A DNA stretch of 64,000 nucleotides from Bathynomus jamesi. Taxonomy: Eukaryota > Arthropoda > Malacostraca > Isopoda > Cirolanidae. Below the pieces are notes generated by a model. That model had not been told where the DNA came from. It was given only the letters and a program-made list of their open reading frames with translations, and made no database searches. Of the stretch, positions 47,130-57,767 are shown piece after piece; position 1 is the stretch's first letter, and each line of letters begins with the position of its first letter. The DNA lies in the NCBI GenBank assembly GCA_023014485.1, contig JAJOZX010000880.1:753501-817500 (forward strand), read 5' to 3'. The translations under genes and the position numbers were made by a program.

Positions 47130-47790
47130 TGGGTTACTCAAAAGGGTCTTATGGCCTACTTTGGCCATAGCCCAAACACTGAACCTTGGTCTTGTGGCCT
47201 ACTTTGGCCATAGCCCAAACAACTGAGCCTTGGTCTTATGGCCTACCTTGGCCATGGGCCAAACAATAAAGGTCTTATGGCCTACCTCAGCCATGGGCCA
47301 AAACAATGAGCCTTGGTCTTTTGGCCTACCTTGGCCATGGGCCAAACATTAAATGTCTTATGGCCTACCTTGGCCATGGGCTAAACATTTTCTTATGGCC
47401 TACCTTGGCCATAGGGAAAACAATTACAAGGGTCTTATGGCCTACCTCAGCCATGGGCCAAAACAATAAGCCTTGGTCTTTTGGCCTACCTTGGCCATGG
47501 GCCAAACATTAAATGTCTTATGGCCTACCTTGGCCATGGGCTAAACATTTTCTTATGGCCTACCTTGGCCATAGGGAAAACAATTACAAGGGTCTTATGG
47601 CCTACCTCAGCCATGGGCGAAAACAATGAGCCTTGGTCTTTTGGCCTACCTTGGCCATGGGCCAAACATTAAATGTCTTATGGCCTACCTTGGCCATGGG
47701 CTAAACATTTTCTTATGGCCTACCTTGGCCATAGGGAAAACTATTACAAGTGTCTTATGGCCTACCTTGGCCATAGGGAAAACTATTTGG
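47130..47790. repeat. Minisatellite with 160-bp higher-order unit inside BEL
   Basis: Basic motif CTTATGGCCTACCTTGGCCA followed by a variable spacer (TGGGCCAAACAAT, TAGGGAAAACAATTACAAG). Four basic motifs form a 160-bp unit that starts at 47271, 47431 and 47591 (GGTCTTATGGCCTACCTCAG). Earlier units (47146-47270) are simpler. Confidence 0.93.
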
Positions 47791-47796
47791 GTTACT

Positions 47797-48480
47797 CACT
47801 CTCCTGGCTGAGATTGAGAACATCATTAACAATAGACCACTCACTTATGTGAGTGACAACATTAATGACCCAGAACCATTAACTCCAAATCATTTGATTC
47901 GGGGAGAACAAGTTAGTCTCCTGCCGGACTACAATATAGACTCTTCAGAAGACCCAAACTGGACTCAACGACATGATGAGCTCCAGACTAAGTTACAACA
48001 TTTAACTAGAGTTAAGCTCATTTCATTAAACAGTGGAAAACTGAGTACTTGATGGGTCTAAGGGAGAGACATAAACAAATGACTAAGAAGGATTGGTCTG
48101 ACACAATTAAGGTAGGGGACCTTGTTCTCATACATGACAGTACTCCAAGACAAAACTGGCCTCTGGCTAGAGTTTCAGAACTCAGACCAGGGGCAGATGG
48201 GGTAACAAGAGTGGTCAAATTAAGGACTTCAACGGGTGACACAACAAGAGACATTTCTCTTTTGTACCCTTTAGAGTCTGGACCCAAAACAATGGACTTT
48301 GGAGAACCTTCTCCACTGACAGTAACAACTGGAGACACTGAACTTCCAGTAACTATTCCTTTGACAGTAGGAGTGGTAACGCATCCTACTACAACATTGA
48401 CAGACACAAGACCTCAGCGACAAACAGCATTAAAGGCGCGACTATTTTTACAACAAAAAATAGATGCTGGGGAATTGTAA
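47797..48480 (+). pseudogene. BEL/Pao integrase C-terminal part
   Basis: Reads LLAEIENIINNRPLTYVSDN, then LTPNHLIRGEQVSLLPDYN, frameshift near 48015, then QWKTEYLMGLRERHKQMTKK and VGDLVLIHDSTPRQNWPLAR, ending ...DAGEL at 48480. This matches the end of the integrase core and the conserved C-terminal domain of BEL/Pao Pol proteins, where NNRPLTY and the VGDLVLI-to-WPLARV block are typical. The catalytic D,D,E part is deleted. Confidence 0.88.
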
Positions 48481-48716
48481 TTTTATCTTCTAACTTTCAT
48501 TTTTTCTTTTCTTATGGTAAAGACCATAGACAGTTTCATCCTATGGATGTATATTTTCTCTTCTAATTAAATGCTACACCTTCTCCATGAGAAGGTGAGG
48601 ACAGGCACTGTTAATCAGATTAACAGGCATTTACAGTTAAATAGTTAGCTAGTCTACACTCAGACAAAAATTGGTGACAATGACACCAAAATTTTTATCT
48701 CCCGGGGCCCCCAGTA

Positions 48717-49394
48717 TATGGAAAACTGATGAGTGGGTAGTTGGGAGGTAACGAAAATGGTTCACTGAGTAGGTAGGTAGTTAATCTAACAATCATTAAA
48801 TTCCTTTTATGTCAATAACTGGGTGGAAGAAACCAATTGGTTGCTCACCAGAGTTATTCTCCACACTAGTATTTATATACTGTGTGGGAGGAGCGTGCTC
48901 GGTAATGGAGATACATTACCGCTAAACCAACCGAGGAATAAACCAAGACAACGCTGGTACAAGAAGCCCGCGAAGAAGAGAACAAAGGGTGAACGAAAAC
49001 GACGAACGGGGCGAGAGGACGTACCAGCAAAGTGCGCTCTCGACAAACATAACCGGAGAAGGGAGAGACTCAAATAACTAAAAGTAAGTGACTAATTGAG
49101 TTTTTACACCAGTAAGTTATAAGCATTAAATTAAGCTGGGTCAGACAAGTTAGGCCTACATTGTGGCCTAAGACCCAGCATCAACTCATAGCTTAACAAA
49201 GGTGAAGGTAGATTGCCCTAACCTAATTCTTGTGAGGAATCCTACTGTGGACCTCAATTTATCTGCCCGCTCTGGACCATTTCCGGAATCTCTAGGCTGA
49301 CCCCTCTAGGCTAGACTTGATCTACTCTATAGTTAGACTGGAGATATAAGGGGTGGGTTAATTGTGGACCAATTCATACAGAGCATTTTTCGCA
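48717..49394 (+). repeat. BEL/Pao 3' LTR
   Basis: Preceded by a G/C-rich stretch (CGGGGCCCCCAGTA) in the polypurine-tract position. Ends CATTTTTCGCA, followed by Gypsy integrase sequence ATGGCTGTCTCTTATGG. Confidence 0.9.
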
Positions 49395-49582
49395 ATGGCT
49401 GTCTCTTATGGGGCCACAGAGTGATAATTCCGAATGAAGGCAGGTTGAATTTAGTGAAGGAACTTCACGCTGAACACATGGGTGCAACAAAAATGAAAAA
49501 GCTGGCGAGAGTTTATTTCTGGTGGCCCGGTTTAAATGGAGAACTCGAATTATTGGTTCATTCCTGTCAAAACTGCCTAGAG

Positions 49583-49774
49583 CAGTGGTTCTTAACCAGG
49601 GGGGCGCGCCCCCTTAGAAACAGGAATTTCTCTAATTGTATTTGTTATTCTCTTAACGAGAGCATGGGCTAATATTGAGAAGTTATTGAGAATGTTATTT
49701 TGATTGAAGGGGGGCGTGGAGGGAAGGACCAATTCCTAGAGGGGGCATGGTAGTAAAAAGGTTAAGAACCACTG
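49583..49774. mobile_element. 192-bp hAT MITE
   Basis: CAGTGGTTCTTAACC at the left and GGTTAAGAACCACTG at the right are perfect 15-bp inverted repeats. GCCTAGAG flanks both sides (49575-49582, 49775-49782). GC-rich GGGGGGCG subterminal stretches. Confidence 0.95.
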
Positions 49775-49813
49775 GCCTAGAGAATAGAGATATGGAAAAC
49801 TGATATGTGTGGG

Positions 49814-50288
49814 CAGAGCTGGGCAGTATTTAAATACATTTGTGTATTTAGAACTGTATTTATAAATACATTGTTTTTCATGTATTTAAATACTTTAATG
49901 AGTATTTAAATACTCAAAATATAAAAATGTAAATACTTTTACTGGTTTAATACACGTTCTGTACTAGCACAGTACGACGCGTCGACAGTGCAGTACAGCA
50001 TGGTTCATGTTTCAACGTGTCAGTTCAATCAGTTGTGTGCCACTCTTAGTCGAAAGCGGTTGATTTCTTTATCGTGTGCGTGTCATGGCTTAGTGAATTA
50101 GTGAATGCATATGTTAAAATTTGTATGTATTTAAAATGTATTTACAAATGTATTTAAATACAATTGATGTATTTTGTATTTAGTATCTAAATACATTCAT
50201 AAAATGTATTTAGTATTTAGTATTTAAATACATTTCTCCCATGTATTTAGTATTTAAATACATTCAATGTATTTATTGCCCAGCTCTG
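49814..50288. mobile_element. hAT MITE with TATTTAAATAC repeats
   Basis: CAGAGCTGGGCAGTATTTAA to TTTATTGCCCAGCTCTG, perfect outer inverted repeats, flanked by TGTGTGGG (49806-49813, 50289-50296). Both ends are filled with GTATTTAAATAC-type palindromes. The central 49950-50090 is the reverse complement of 57475-57610 in the larger element at 56839-57771, so this is its deletion derivative. Confidence 0.95.
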
Positions 50289-50825
50289 TGTGTGGGTAGT
50301 TGGGCGGTAACGAAAATGGTCCACTAAGTAGTTAATCTAACACTTATTAAACTCCTTTTATGTCAATAACTGGGTGGATGAAACCAATTGGTTGCTCACC
50401 AGAGTTATTCTCCACATTAGTATTTATATACTGTGTGATAGAGCGTGCTCAGTAATAGACATACATTACCGATCAACCAACCGAAAAAACCAAGGGGACG
50501 CTGATGGAAAAAGCCGCGGGAAGAACGGAAAGAAGGACCGGGGGAACAAGACGGAACTGGGAGAAGGAAGAGGCTAAACAACGGAAAAAGATCCCCACCA
50601 GCAAGTACGCTCTCAAAAATTGAGCAAAGAGAAGAGGGACTGTCTAATAACACTCAGTAAGTGATCAGTTGTGTTTTTGAACCCAGTTTGGGGACATAAT
50701 ATAAGCTGGGTCAGTAAAATTAGGCCTACATTGTGGTCTAAGACCTAGCATCAACTCGTAGCTTAACAAAGGCTAGGGTAAATTACCCTAACCTAATTTG
50801 GTGAGGAATCCTACTGTAGACGGTC

Positions 50826-51678
50826 CAGTGGTGGATCTAGCTAGGTGCAGGCGGTGCAGTGCACCGGGGCCCGGACCTTTGGGGGGCCCGGTTGGTTGAT
50901 ATTTGATAACACCTTGGCAAGGAAAAATAATAATTTTCAAGTATTTCATATGAAAATTAGATCTAAATGTGCATGAAAATATAAGAGTCCTTTAAACTTG
51001 TTTAATGTATTTAAATTCATTTATAAACATGGTTATTCTTTTGACTACGGGCCCCTTTCTGGTAAAACTGTATACTATATATGTTAAGTACATAATTGGT
51101 CATCTGAAATGATGTCTGTAATAGATAAAAATCAAAATTAGAATTCAAAATGGTAAAACCATCACATTATTCTACTATCTGGTATACTAGTATATTACTG
51201 TATATACTATACTACACTGTGACACCACTTATTTCTGATCGCACGTCGACGCACGAAACGAAACGTTTCAAAACGTTCAGAAATATTATTCTTCGTTTGG
51301 GATCTGTCGACTCGACAAGCAGTGAAGCTTCAGTTTCAGTGGCTGAGTGGATGAGTGTGCGAATAAAAATTAAGTTAATTGATTTTCCGCAGTGTATTAT
51401 TGAATATTAGTGACTACACTGAATCACTGTGTACTACTTTTTAAATTTTACGAAAAGTTATTGTTATTTGTTACTCAGTTATTGCTAAAATCAATAAATT
51501 GAGGTGAATTAGAATAGATAGAAAACACAAATTGATTGGAACCAGTTTTAAGGGCCACCTTGAGTGGATCGAAAGGTTTTTGTGGTTCATATGTATAAAC
51601 TAAACTAAAATCTAAATTTTGTGGGGCCCATAAATAATTTTTTATACCGGGGCCCGTGACACTCTTGCTCCGCCACTG
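50826..51678. mobile_element. hAT-type non-autonomous element
   Basis: CAGTGGTGGATCTAGC at the left, GCTCCGCCACTG at the right, with GGGGCCCGG-type subterminal stretches on both sides. The 8-bp flanks (about AGACGGTC and TAGTGGAC) match poorly, so the duplication has decayed or the border is a base or two off. No transposase motif. Confidence 0.78.
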
Positions 51679-52489
51679 TAGTGGACAGTGGACCTCAATT
51701 TACTCTGCCCGCTCTGGACCATTTCTGGAATCTCTAGGCTGACCCCTACAAGGCTAGGCTTAATCTACTCTATAGTTAGACTGGAGATATTAGGGGTGGG
51801 TTAATTGGGGACCAATTCATACAGAGCATTTTTCACAGAGATCTCCCAAGGAAAATTCCACTTCATCCGTGGGAATGGCCTACTATACCTTGGCATAGGA
51901 TCCATGTTGACTATGCAGGTCCTATAAATAATATCTATTGTCATTCTGAACGCCTACTCTAAGTGGGTGGAAATTTTTCCAACCACTTCCACGACTTCGG
52001 GTGTTACTATTAGCTTACTCCGTTCGTGTTTCGCTCGATGGGGTTTACCCGTAGTTCTGATTTCCGACAATGGTACTTGTTTTACCAGTGAGGAATTTCG
52101 TTCTTTTGTCCACCTAAATGGCGCTAGACATGTCCGGTCTAGTGTTTTTTTACCCGTCTACTACTAACTGTCTCGCGGAAAACATGGTCCGTACTTTCAA
52201 GTCTGCCTTGCGTCATTCTCATCGAGAGGAAATGCAAGTGGTGTTGGATAAAATTTTGTTTAAATATCGACTAACACCTCACACAACGATAGGGGTGTCT
52301 CCTAAACTCATGATTGGCCGGGTAATTCGTTCAGTTTTTGATCTGTTACGTCCAAACGAAACGTCACAACAACAAGTTTTACGCCATCAGGAAGAACAGA
52401 AGTTTTTGGTGCAGGTTGCACCTATTCCTACTACATCAACCCCTCTCCGCAGGTCGTCTAGGGTCTCTCACATCCCTGACAGACTCAAC

Positions 52490-52503
52490 TTGTAGGGGAG
52501 GAG
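52490..52503 (+). promoter_or_regulatory. Gypsy polypurine tract
   Basis: AGGGGAGGAG lies immediately before the 3' LTR, the expected position for plus-strand priming. Confidence 0.75.
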
Positions 52504-52512
52504 TGAGGTGAC

Positions 52513-52569
<57 letters not shown>

Positions 52570-52954
52570 AAAAGTCACTGAAGGGAAAAGTCACTAAAAG
52601 GACGCTGAATGGCAACATAAAATGATAAACACTGGAACGCGGTCTGTTCGTTTATTGGGCTGAACCAAACAGCATGTATTTTTGTATTTGACTAAATCGT
52701 TGGTGCTAAGTTTAATTTGGTGATGGTTTTAAAGTGGTAAAGGAAGCGGGAAGTTGTCTAATTATTATATAAGTTAGGGGTAATGTCTATAGCTTCTAAA
52801 ATTAGTAAGGTTAGCTATTTACGTACGTCGTTGTGGGATGCTGGAACCTATGGTAGACCCTAAAGAAAATCTAAATCAAAGCACCCGTAAGTACCTTTAT
52901 TGTCTATTTAATAACCTAATACCTAACGGGATCTAACACCCCCACGTTATTACA
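52504..52954 (+). repeat. Gypsy 3' LTR with expanded (TA)n
   Basis: 451 bp against 410 for the 5' LTR. Most of the difference is a (TA)n run of about 50 bases at 52513-52564 and an extra AAGTCACT-type duplication after it. Confidence 0.92.
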
Positions 52955-53980
52955 CTTTGATTTTTCATTTAATGGTACTAGGAACAGAGAGGAGGCTTTC
53001 AAAGGGTACAATCAATAACTGACTCTTTATATTTCTGCCCAGAATCGTGCAAACCCTGCTCTTTGACTCGCCAGAAATTCCTTCATCAGACAAAAATGTG
53101 AAATCTAATTCTAACTCTTCTTACTCTTTCTGGCACTGTAGCCAGAAACCTCTCCAACTACTTTACTTTTTATTTCCCTTCTCTTTTTTCCATTCTGACG
53201 ACTCGGTTGCCGTCTCTTCTGATAAAGCTAAACTCTTTGCTTAAACTTTCGTCTCCACTCAACCCTGAACTATTCCGGTGCTGTTCCTCTATCTTCTTCC
53301 TCAGCTGACTTAACTGTGTCTAAAATTAGTCTTTTTCCAAAGTTTTTTTCCTGTCCTATCTGGGCTCAATTCTAGGAAGGCTTACAGTCCTGATGGGGAC
53401 CCTCTTATTATTCTCAAGAAGTTTGTTTCTGTGCTGACACCCTGCCAAGGCAAACTCTTTCGTCTGTCTTTTATCTGATACTTTTCCTTCCTGCTGGAAG
53501 TTTTTCTTCATTCAGCATGTCCCAAAGAAGAGTGACCGCCCTCAACCCTCAAAATATCATCCAATTGCCTTGACTTCTTGTCTTTCTAAAGTTTTTGAAT
53601 CTATCCTCAATAGTAAGAAAACCTTTGCTATTGCGCAGGACATATCAAAAGCTTTTGATAGCGTCTGGTGCAAATCGTTGATTTCCAAAATGCCCTCTTT
53701 CGGTTCATATCCTATCCGTAACTTCATCTCTGATTTCATCTCTGGTCGATCGATAGCTGGGGTTGCAGATGGCCACTGTTCTCCCAAAGCTATTAATAGT
53801 GGTGTTCCTCGAGTCTCTGTCCTGTCACCCACTCTTTTCCTTTTATTTATTAATGATCTGTTAAGTCACACTTCCTGTCCTATCCACTCCTATGCTGCTG
53901 ATTCCACTCTTCACTTCTCCACCTGCTTCACAGTGTCCCTCTCAACAGTCATTCCATGATTCGCGTGAGACGGCTATAGT

Positions 53981-54571
53981 CGGGGCCGCCGAGAGCTGCC
54001 CCGGGCACCGGGAAAAATTGGTATATGGGCTCCCTTGTTTACTCAGTATTTTATTATGAATGTTTTTTCTGTACATAACAAGGAAACTGATTTTATGTCC
54101 AAGTCATTATTCAAAACATACAATATGAATAAACAACTCGGAAGAAAATGACCATTTTATTTTTCGAATCAGTTATATTAATTCTATCACCATACAATTT
54201 ACAAATGCAGTACCAGTCCATGCGGGCAAGACAATTGTTTACTGCAAGATTTTCATAATTAGAAGTGTGCTTTCTTTGCCTTCTTTCTAGCAGAGTTGTA
54301 AATGATTCTGATGAAACTTAAAGTACGGGCTAACTAACTTTCATTTACAATGGTTCCCAGATCTGTCAGTCGGTCTTGGGCATTGGTGGAGCGCAGATAA
54401 TAACGTATCTGTTTCAGTTTGACTATGATAATCTCTGTAAAATGTATGTTCTTTAATTATATTTCCTCTGTTATTTAATCAATTGCTTTATTAATATTTT
54501 TAGATTTTTTCTTCCCCCCCCTTTCTTGCCCGGGGATTTATCCCGGCTTCTCCGCCCTCTCGGCGGCCGTG
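53981..54571. mobile_element. hAT MITE in LINE copy 2
   Basis: CGGGGCCGCCGAGAG at the left and CTCTCGGCGGCCGTG at the right pair at 13 of 15 positions. GCTATAGT flanks both sides (53973-53980, 54572-54579), and LINE sequence is continuous across the duplication (ACGGCTATAGTGTACCTGAC). 591 bp, no coding. Confidence 0.92.
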
Positions 54572-54850
54572 GCTATAGTGTACCTGACCTCTGATTTTTC
54601 AATCTCTGATTGGGGCAGGGAAAACGTTGTGGCTTTCAGTGCAAAAAAAAAAAAAGTTTCGTCACCTGTCTACCTGTCACCATCTTCCACACAACTATTC
54701 CATAATCTTCAACAGTACGCAACTCAGTCCTTCCGCTTCATTTAACATTCTTGATGTTTCCTTTTCTCATGATATTTCCTGAAAAGATCACCTATACTCT
54801 CTAAAACAGTTTCTAAGAGATTACGTGTGTTGTACTGTACCCACATTTAG

Positions 54851-56493
54851 CACAAGGAAGATAATTAGAGCAGTGAGAGCCATGCACCGTGAAAGTGCAC
54901 TGCGAAACGTACTACTGGTGCCCGATCCTCTACAAGTGAAGCATCGATGTGGTCTGGGGACATAGCGGCAGTCCGGGAACCGGAGATAACCGGCCTTAAT
55001 TTTCTCGGGTAACTAAGAACGAGCAAATGTATGAACAGCGGTGACAAAACCTTAACCCCCTGGACCATACGGTGGGTACGGTAAACACGGGACACCTCCT
55101 GAGAAGAGAGGCGGATGAGGAAATCCGACTTAGAGTATTGTAAGAGACGATGGGTATGAACCATATCCGAACAGATTTAAAAGGAAGAATTAGGGAGGAG
55201 AGACCAGTCTAGAGAGAGACGAAACCATTTGGTATTGAGCCAGGGAGGAGACTTCGACGACCAGCCCAGCTAACAATTTCACGTAGATACAACGTTGTCA
55301 CAAGGTTGCATTTTAGTACTGTGACGTAGATACAACGTAAATTTGTGTGGTTAGTTACGTCTTCATAACGTTGTGATATTATATAAACTTTACGTAGATA
55401 CAACGTTGTCTCAAGGATAGAACTTGGTCCAACAAAGGCGCCCTATTTGAAATAGTAGTATGCCGTATGTAACTCCATTACAATTTTGTAACGAAGAATA
55501 ATGTAATATGAAACTATATGCTATGGATGTAAAACCTTACGTGCAGACAACGTCTGTGCTACGTACAAAAATTACGTCAGAAGTTTACTTGCACTTCACG
55601 TGTATACAACGTCATTATCAACGTTGCAATAATAACGTTCAAGTTTTACGTTGACTACGTCAGTACAACGTCAATTTCTGACACGATCAAGATTGAACCA
55701 GGATACAACGTTGTATTTACGTAGTGTGTTTGCTGGGGGGGGGGGAGTCATCGTTCTGGGGCCACATCTGACAGGGATCGCCGCAATGACAAAGTCGTCT
55801 AGACCTCAAAAACATCACGCTGTGAGAGGTAGAAGAACAGAGAACCGCTGATCGAGTGTTATCCAAATCAGAGCCGTCAGCCCCCGCAATGGAGTCGGTC
55901 GGGAATGAAACGACCGAGGAGTCAGGATGAAAAGAATGCAAGTGATCCGCAGCCGGAGAGAGAGAACGACCCACTCAAGACTCTAGCTTCCAGTGATAGA
56001 GCACTCGAGGGTTTGGTCGCCCACCACCGGAGTGCAGAAGTAGTAATAGAAGCCATGAAGGTAGAGAAAGAAGGGAACAGGCCTGGAGGCCGCGAGACTG
56101 CCTACCGCCAAAAAAAGGGACTCTCGCGCAAACGGCAGGGTAACGGGGTACCTTGTTCCCAGAGGCACACTGTCGTTGCGAAGATGGAACCTCGTGATGC
56201 GAATATTTACTGCCAACGGTGTAAAGACCCCAACCCCACAATCCCACCGGGCCCGGACATCCAACCGTCCGATCCAGCGGCACCCTAAGGACGCTACCTT
56301 CGGAGGACAGCCCTGGAGATCTGTACTTGGAGCCAAAAACTTATTCACTTTTAGTTTGGTTCCCCCAGCAGCCTGTCCGACATGGGTGACCCTTCCGGAA
56401 ATGAGCCTCGTCGACGAAGCCCACTAAGTCAGAACACAAAACCCCAGCACCATGACAACGTGGCCAACATGGTGGGTGTATATATATATATAT
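54851..56493. other. Unidentified GC-richer stretch, split by a TIR element
   Basis: Base composition and codon-like texture differ from the AT-rich surroundings. The halves are about 54851-55264 and 55738-56493. Open frames exist (55905-56288 plus: MKRPRSQDEKNASDPQPERE ending ...DIQPSDPAAP; 55164-54865 minus), but I recognise no domain. CQRC in the plus frame is a lone Cys pair. It could be part of a retrotransposon leader or ORF1, or an old gene fragment. Confidence 0.35.
55265..55737. mobile_element. TIR element rich in ACGTAGATACAACGTTGT repeats
   Basis: CCCAGCTAACA at the left and TGTTTGCTGGG at the right are inverted repeats. Inside, ACGTAGATACAACGTTGT or its parts recur at least six times on both strands (ACGTAGATACAACGTAAAT, GTATACAACGTCATTATCAACGT in pieces). 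No coding. I recall similar CCCAGCAAAC-ended AACGTT-rich repeats in several invertebrates, without a firm superfamily. A G run follows the right end. Confidence 0.65.
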
Positions 56494-56821
56494 AACCATG
56501 GTTTAGCTTCCGCCCGAATTGTTCATTCTAACGAAGGTCAAGCTTGTCACTCCACCTTAGACCTACAGTTTAACGTGGAATCCGAACCACGCCCTACCAG
56601 CAGTCGAACGTCTTAACCACTATGCTACCCAGGGTACACATTTATCTACCAACCAATTTCTTTATTGTGTAGAAGGATGAACAGATGGGTTTTGCCGCGC
56701 GCTGACTGCCGTCACCGGATCTCGATCCCGGGGCCGATGGATTCGTAGTCAGCGACGCTAACCACTACACCACCCAGGCGCATAATAATTTTCCGTATAT
56801 TTCTCCCGGTATACCACGGTT
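56494..56821 (-). mobile_element. TIR element with two tRNA-like modules in (TA)n
   Basis: AACCATGG at the left and CCACGGTT at the right are inverted repeats, each bordered by (TA)n. On the minus strand two modules look like tRNA-derived promoters. Module one (about 56632-56580) has TAGCATAGTGGTTAAGACG (A box) and GGTTCGGATTCC (B box). Module two (about 56783-56705) has TGGTGTAGTGGTTAGCGTC (A box) and GGGATCGAGATCC (B box). Neither folds clearly into a full cloverleaf by eye, so they are tRNA-like or SINE heads and not tRNA genes. Confidence 0.6.
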
Positions 56822-56838
56822 ATATATATATATATATA

Positions 56839-57767
56839 CAGAGCTGGGCAATAAATACATTGAATGTATTTAAATACTAAATAATAAATACATGGGAGAA
56901 ATGTATTTAAATACTAAATACTAAATACATTTTACGAATGTATTTAGATACTAAATACAAAATACATCAATTGTATTTAAATACATTTGTAAATACATTT
57001 TAAATACATACAAATTTTAACATATGCATTAACTAATTCATGTTTTGATAAATTTCTACTTTAGGGGACACGGTGAATTTCGAAATAAATACACCACTCG
57101 ATAGATCAGGCGATTTTAAAAGCTTTTTCATCAATGAATTTTCCATCGCAAATTGGATTGATTGCAACGAGTTAGTTACACAGGCCCACTTAAGGCAGAG
57201 CCGTTTTGTACGATTATTCGGTCAATTTCAAGATATTTTTTGATGTCTAAAAAAACACTTACCTTCAGATGAGTGTACAGATTCGTTGTAGCATTGCTTG
57301 CAGCAGAGACTTCGTGTTTACACAGCAAGCAGGTGCACTTTACCTTATTACCGTCTTTAGATTTAATTTTAAAGTATTTTCCATCAAACAGAGGGTGCAC
57401 TAAATTGTTATCTGCAGATATATCACTGTTTGATTCACCGGATTTGCTTGTTGAAGCCATGACACGCACACGATAAAGAAATCAACCGCTTTCGACTAAG
57501 AGTGGCACACAACTGATTGAACTGACACGTTGAAACATGAACCATGCTGTACTACACTGTCGACGCGTCGTACTGTGCTAGTACAGAACGTGTATTAAAC
57601 CAGTAAAAGTATTTACATTTTTATATTTTGAGTATTTAAATACATTGTATTTAAATACTCATTAAAGTATTTAAATACTATATTTAAATACATGAAAAAC
57701 AATGTATTTATAAATACAGTTCTAAATACACAAATGTATTTAAATACGTATTTAAATACTGCCCAGC

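Larger units (their letters stand above)
45955..49394 (+). mobile_element. BEL/Pao LTR retrotransposon, internally deleted
   Basis: Two LTRs of equal length (about 678 bp) at 45955-46632 and 48717-49394 begin TATGGAAAACTGATGAG and end CATTTTTCGCA. The target duplication is ATGGC (45950-45954, 49395-49399), possibly with one more base. The internal region is only about 2.1 kb and lacks gag, protease, RT and RNase H. A minisatellite and the integrase C-terminus remain. It is inserted in the Gypsy integrase gene. Confidence 0.9.
49792..51837 (+). mobile_element. BEL/Pao solo LTR carrying two hAT insertions
   Basis: Starts ATGGAAAACTGATATG and ends CATTTTTCACA, matching the LTRs of the BEL element at 45955-49394 but more diverged. 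GAGAT flanks both sides (49787-49791, 51838-51842). Without the two inserted elements (49814-50288, 50826-51678) it is about 720 bp, one LTR. No internal region remains, so the two LTRs of this insertion recombined. Confidence 0.88.
49395..52490 (+). pseudogene. Gypsy integrase, split by two insertions
   Basis: Block 1 (49395-49582) has the zinc-binding region: LVKELHAEHMGATKMKKLAR and YFWWPGLNGELELLVHSCQN-C, an H-H-C-C arrangement. Block 2 (51838-52490) has the core: HVDYAGP (first Asp), VLISDNGTCFTSEEF (second Asp) and NCLAENMVRTFKSALRHSH (Glu). A C-terminal stretch ends PDRLNL before the stop at 52495. A single base extra near 52140 shifts the frame between the second Asp and the Glu. Between the blocks lie a hAT MITE and a BEL solo LTR. 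Confidence 0.9.
40685..52954 (+). mobile_element. Ty3/Gypsy LTR retrotransposon with nested insertions
   Basis: LTRs at 40685-41094 and 52504-52954, both starting TGAGGTG and ending ATTACA. The 5-bp direct repeat CTTTG flanks the element (40680-40684, 52955-52959). Gene order gag, protease, RT, RNase H, integrase is that of Ty3/Gypsy. The element contains, in order, a TA MITE, a hAT MITE, a BEL/Pao element, another hAT MITE and a BEL solo LTR. All genes carry stops or frameshifts; no envelope-like frame is seen. Confidence 0.93.
39600..54850 (+). mobile_element. Jockey-like LINE (copy 2), split by LTR elements
   Basis: Plus-strand LINE pieces lie at about 39600-40684, 52955-53980 and 54572-54850. 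The first holds an upstream frame (39639-39932, MSWTADALFVNLFVVEDHFS; role unclear, possibly ORF1), endonuclease relics (SILGNFN at about 40180) and the pre-RT block ending KPWFN. The Gypsy element inserted here; the frame resumes at 52960 (NREEAFKGYNQ). RT continues with FAIAQDISKAFDSVWCKSLI (53625-53690), SGVPRVSVLSPTLFLLFIND (53800-53860) and the active-site relic SYAADST. A hAT MITE (53981-54571) interrupts it before WGRENVVAFS-like tail sequence. Frameshifts throughout. Confidence 0.8.

Noticed and set aside
47130..47790. CRISPR-like array or satellite centromere
   Set aside because: Spacers are themselves repeated in a 160-bp unit and the array is confined to one BEL element.
55905..56288. 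127-codon frame as a confident gene
   Set aside because: No domain, no splice or start context and an overlapping minus frame of similar length; left as unidentified.
56580..56783. Two functional tRNA genes on the minus strand
   Set aside because: A and B boxes are present but I could not fold acceptor and anticodon stems by eye, and both lie within inverted repeats.
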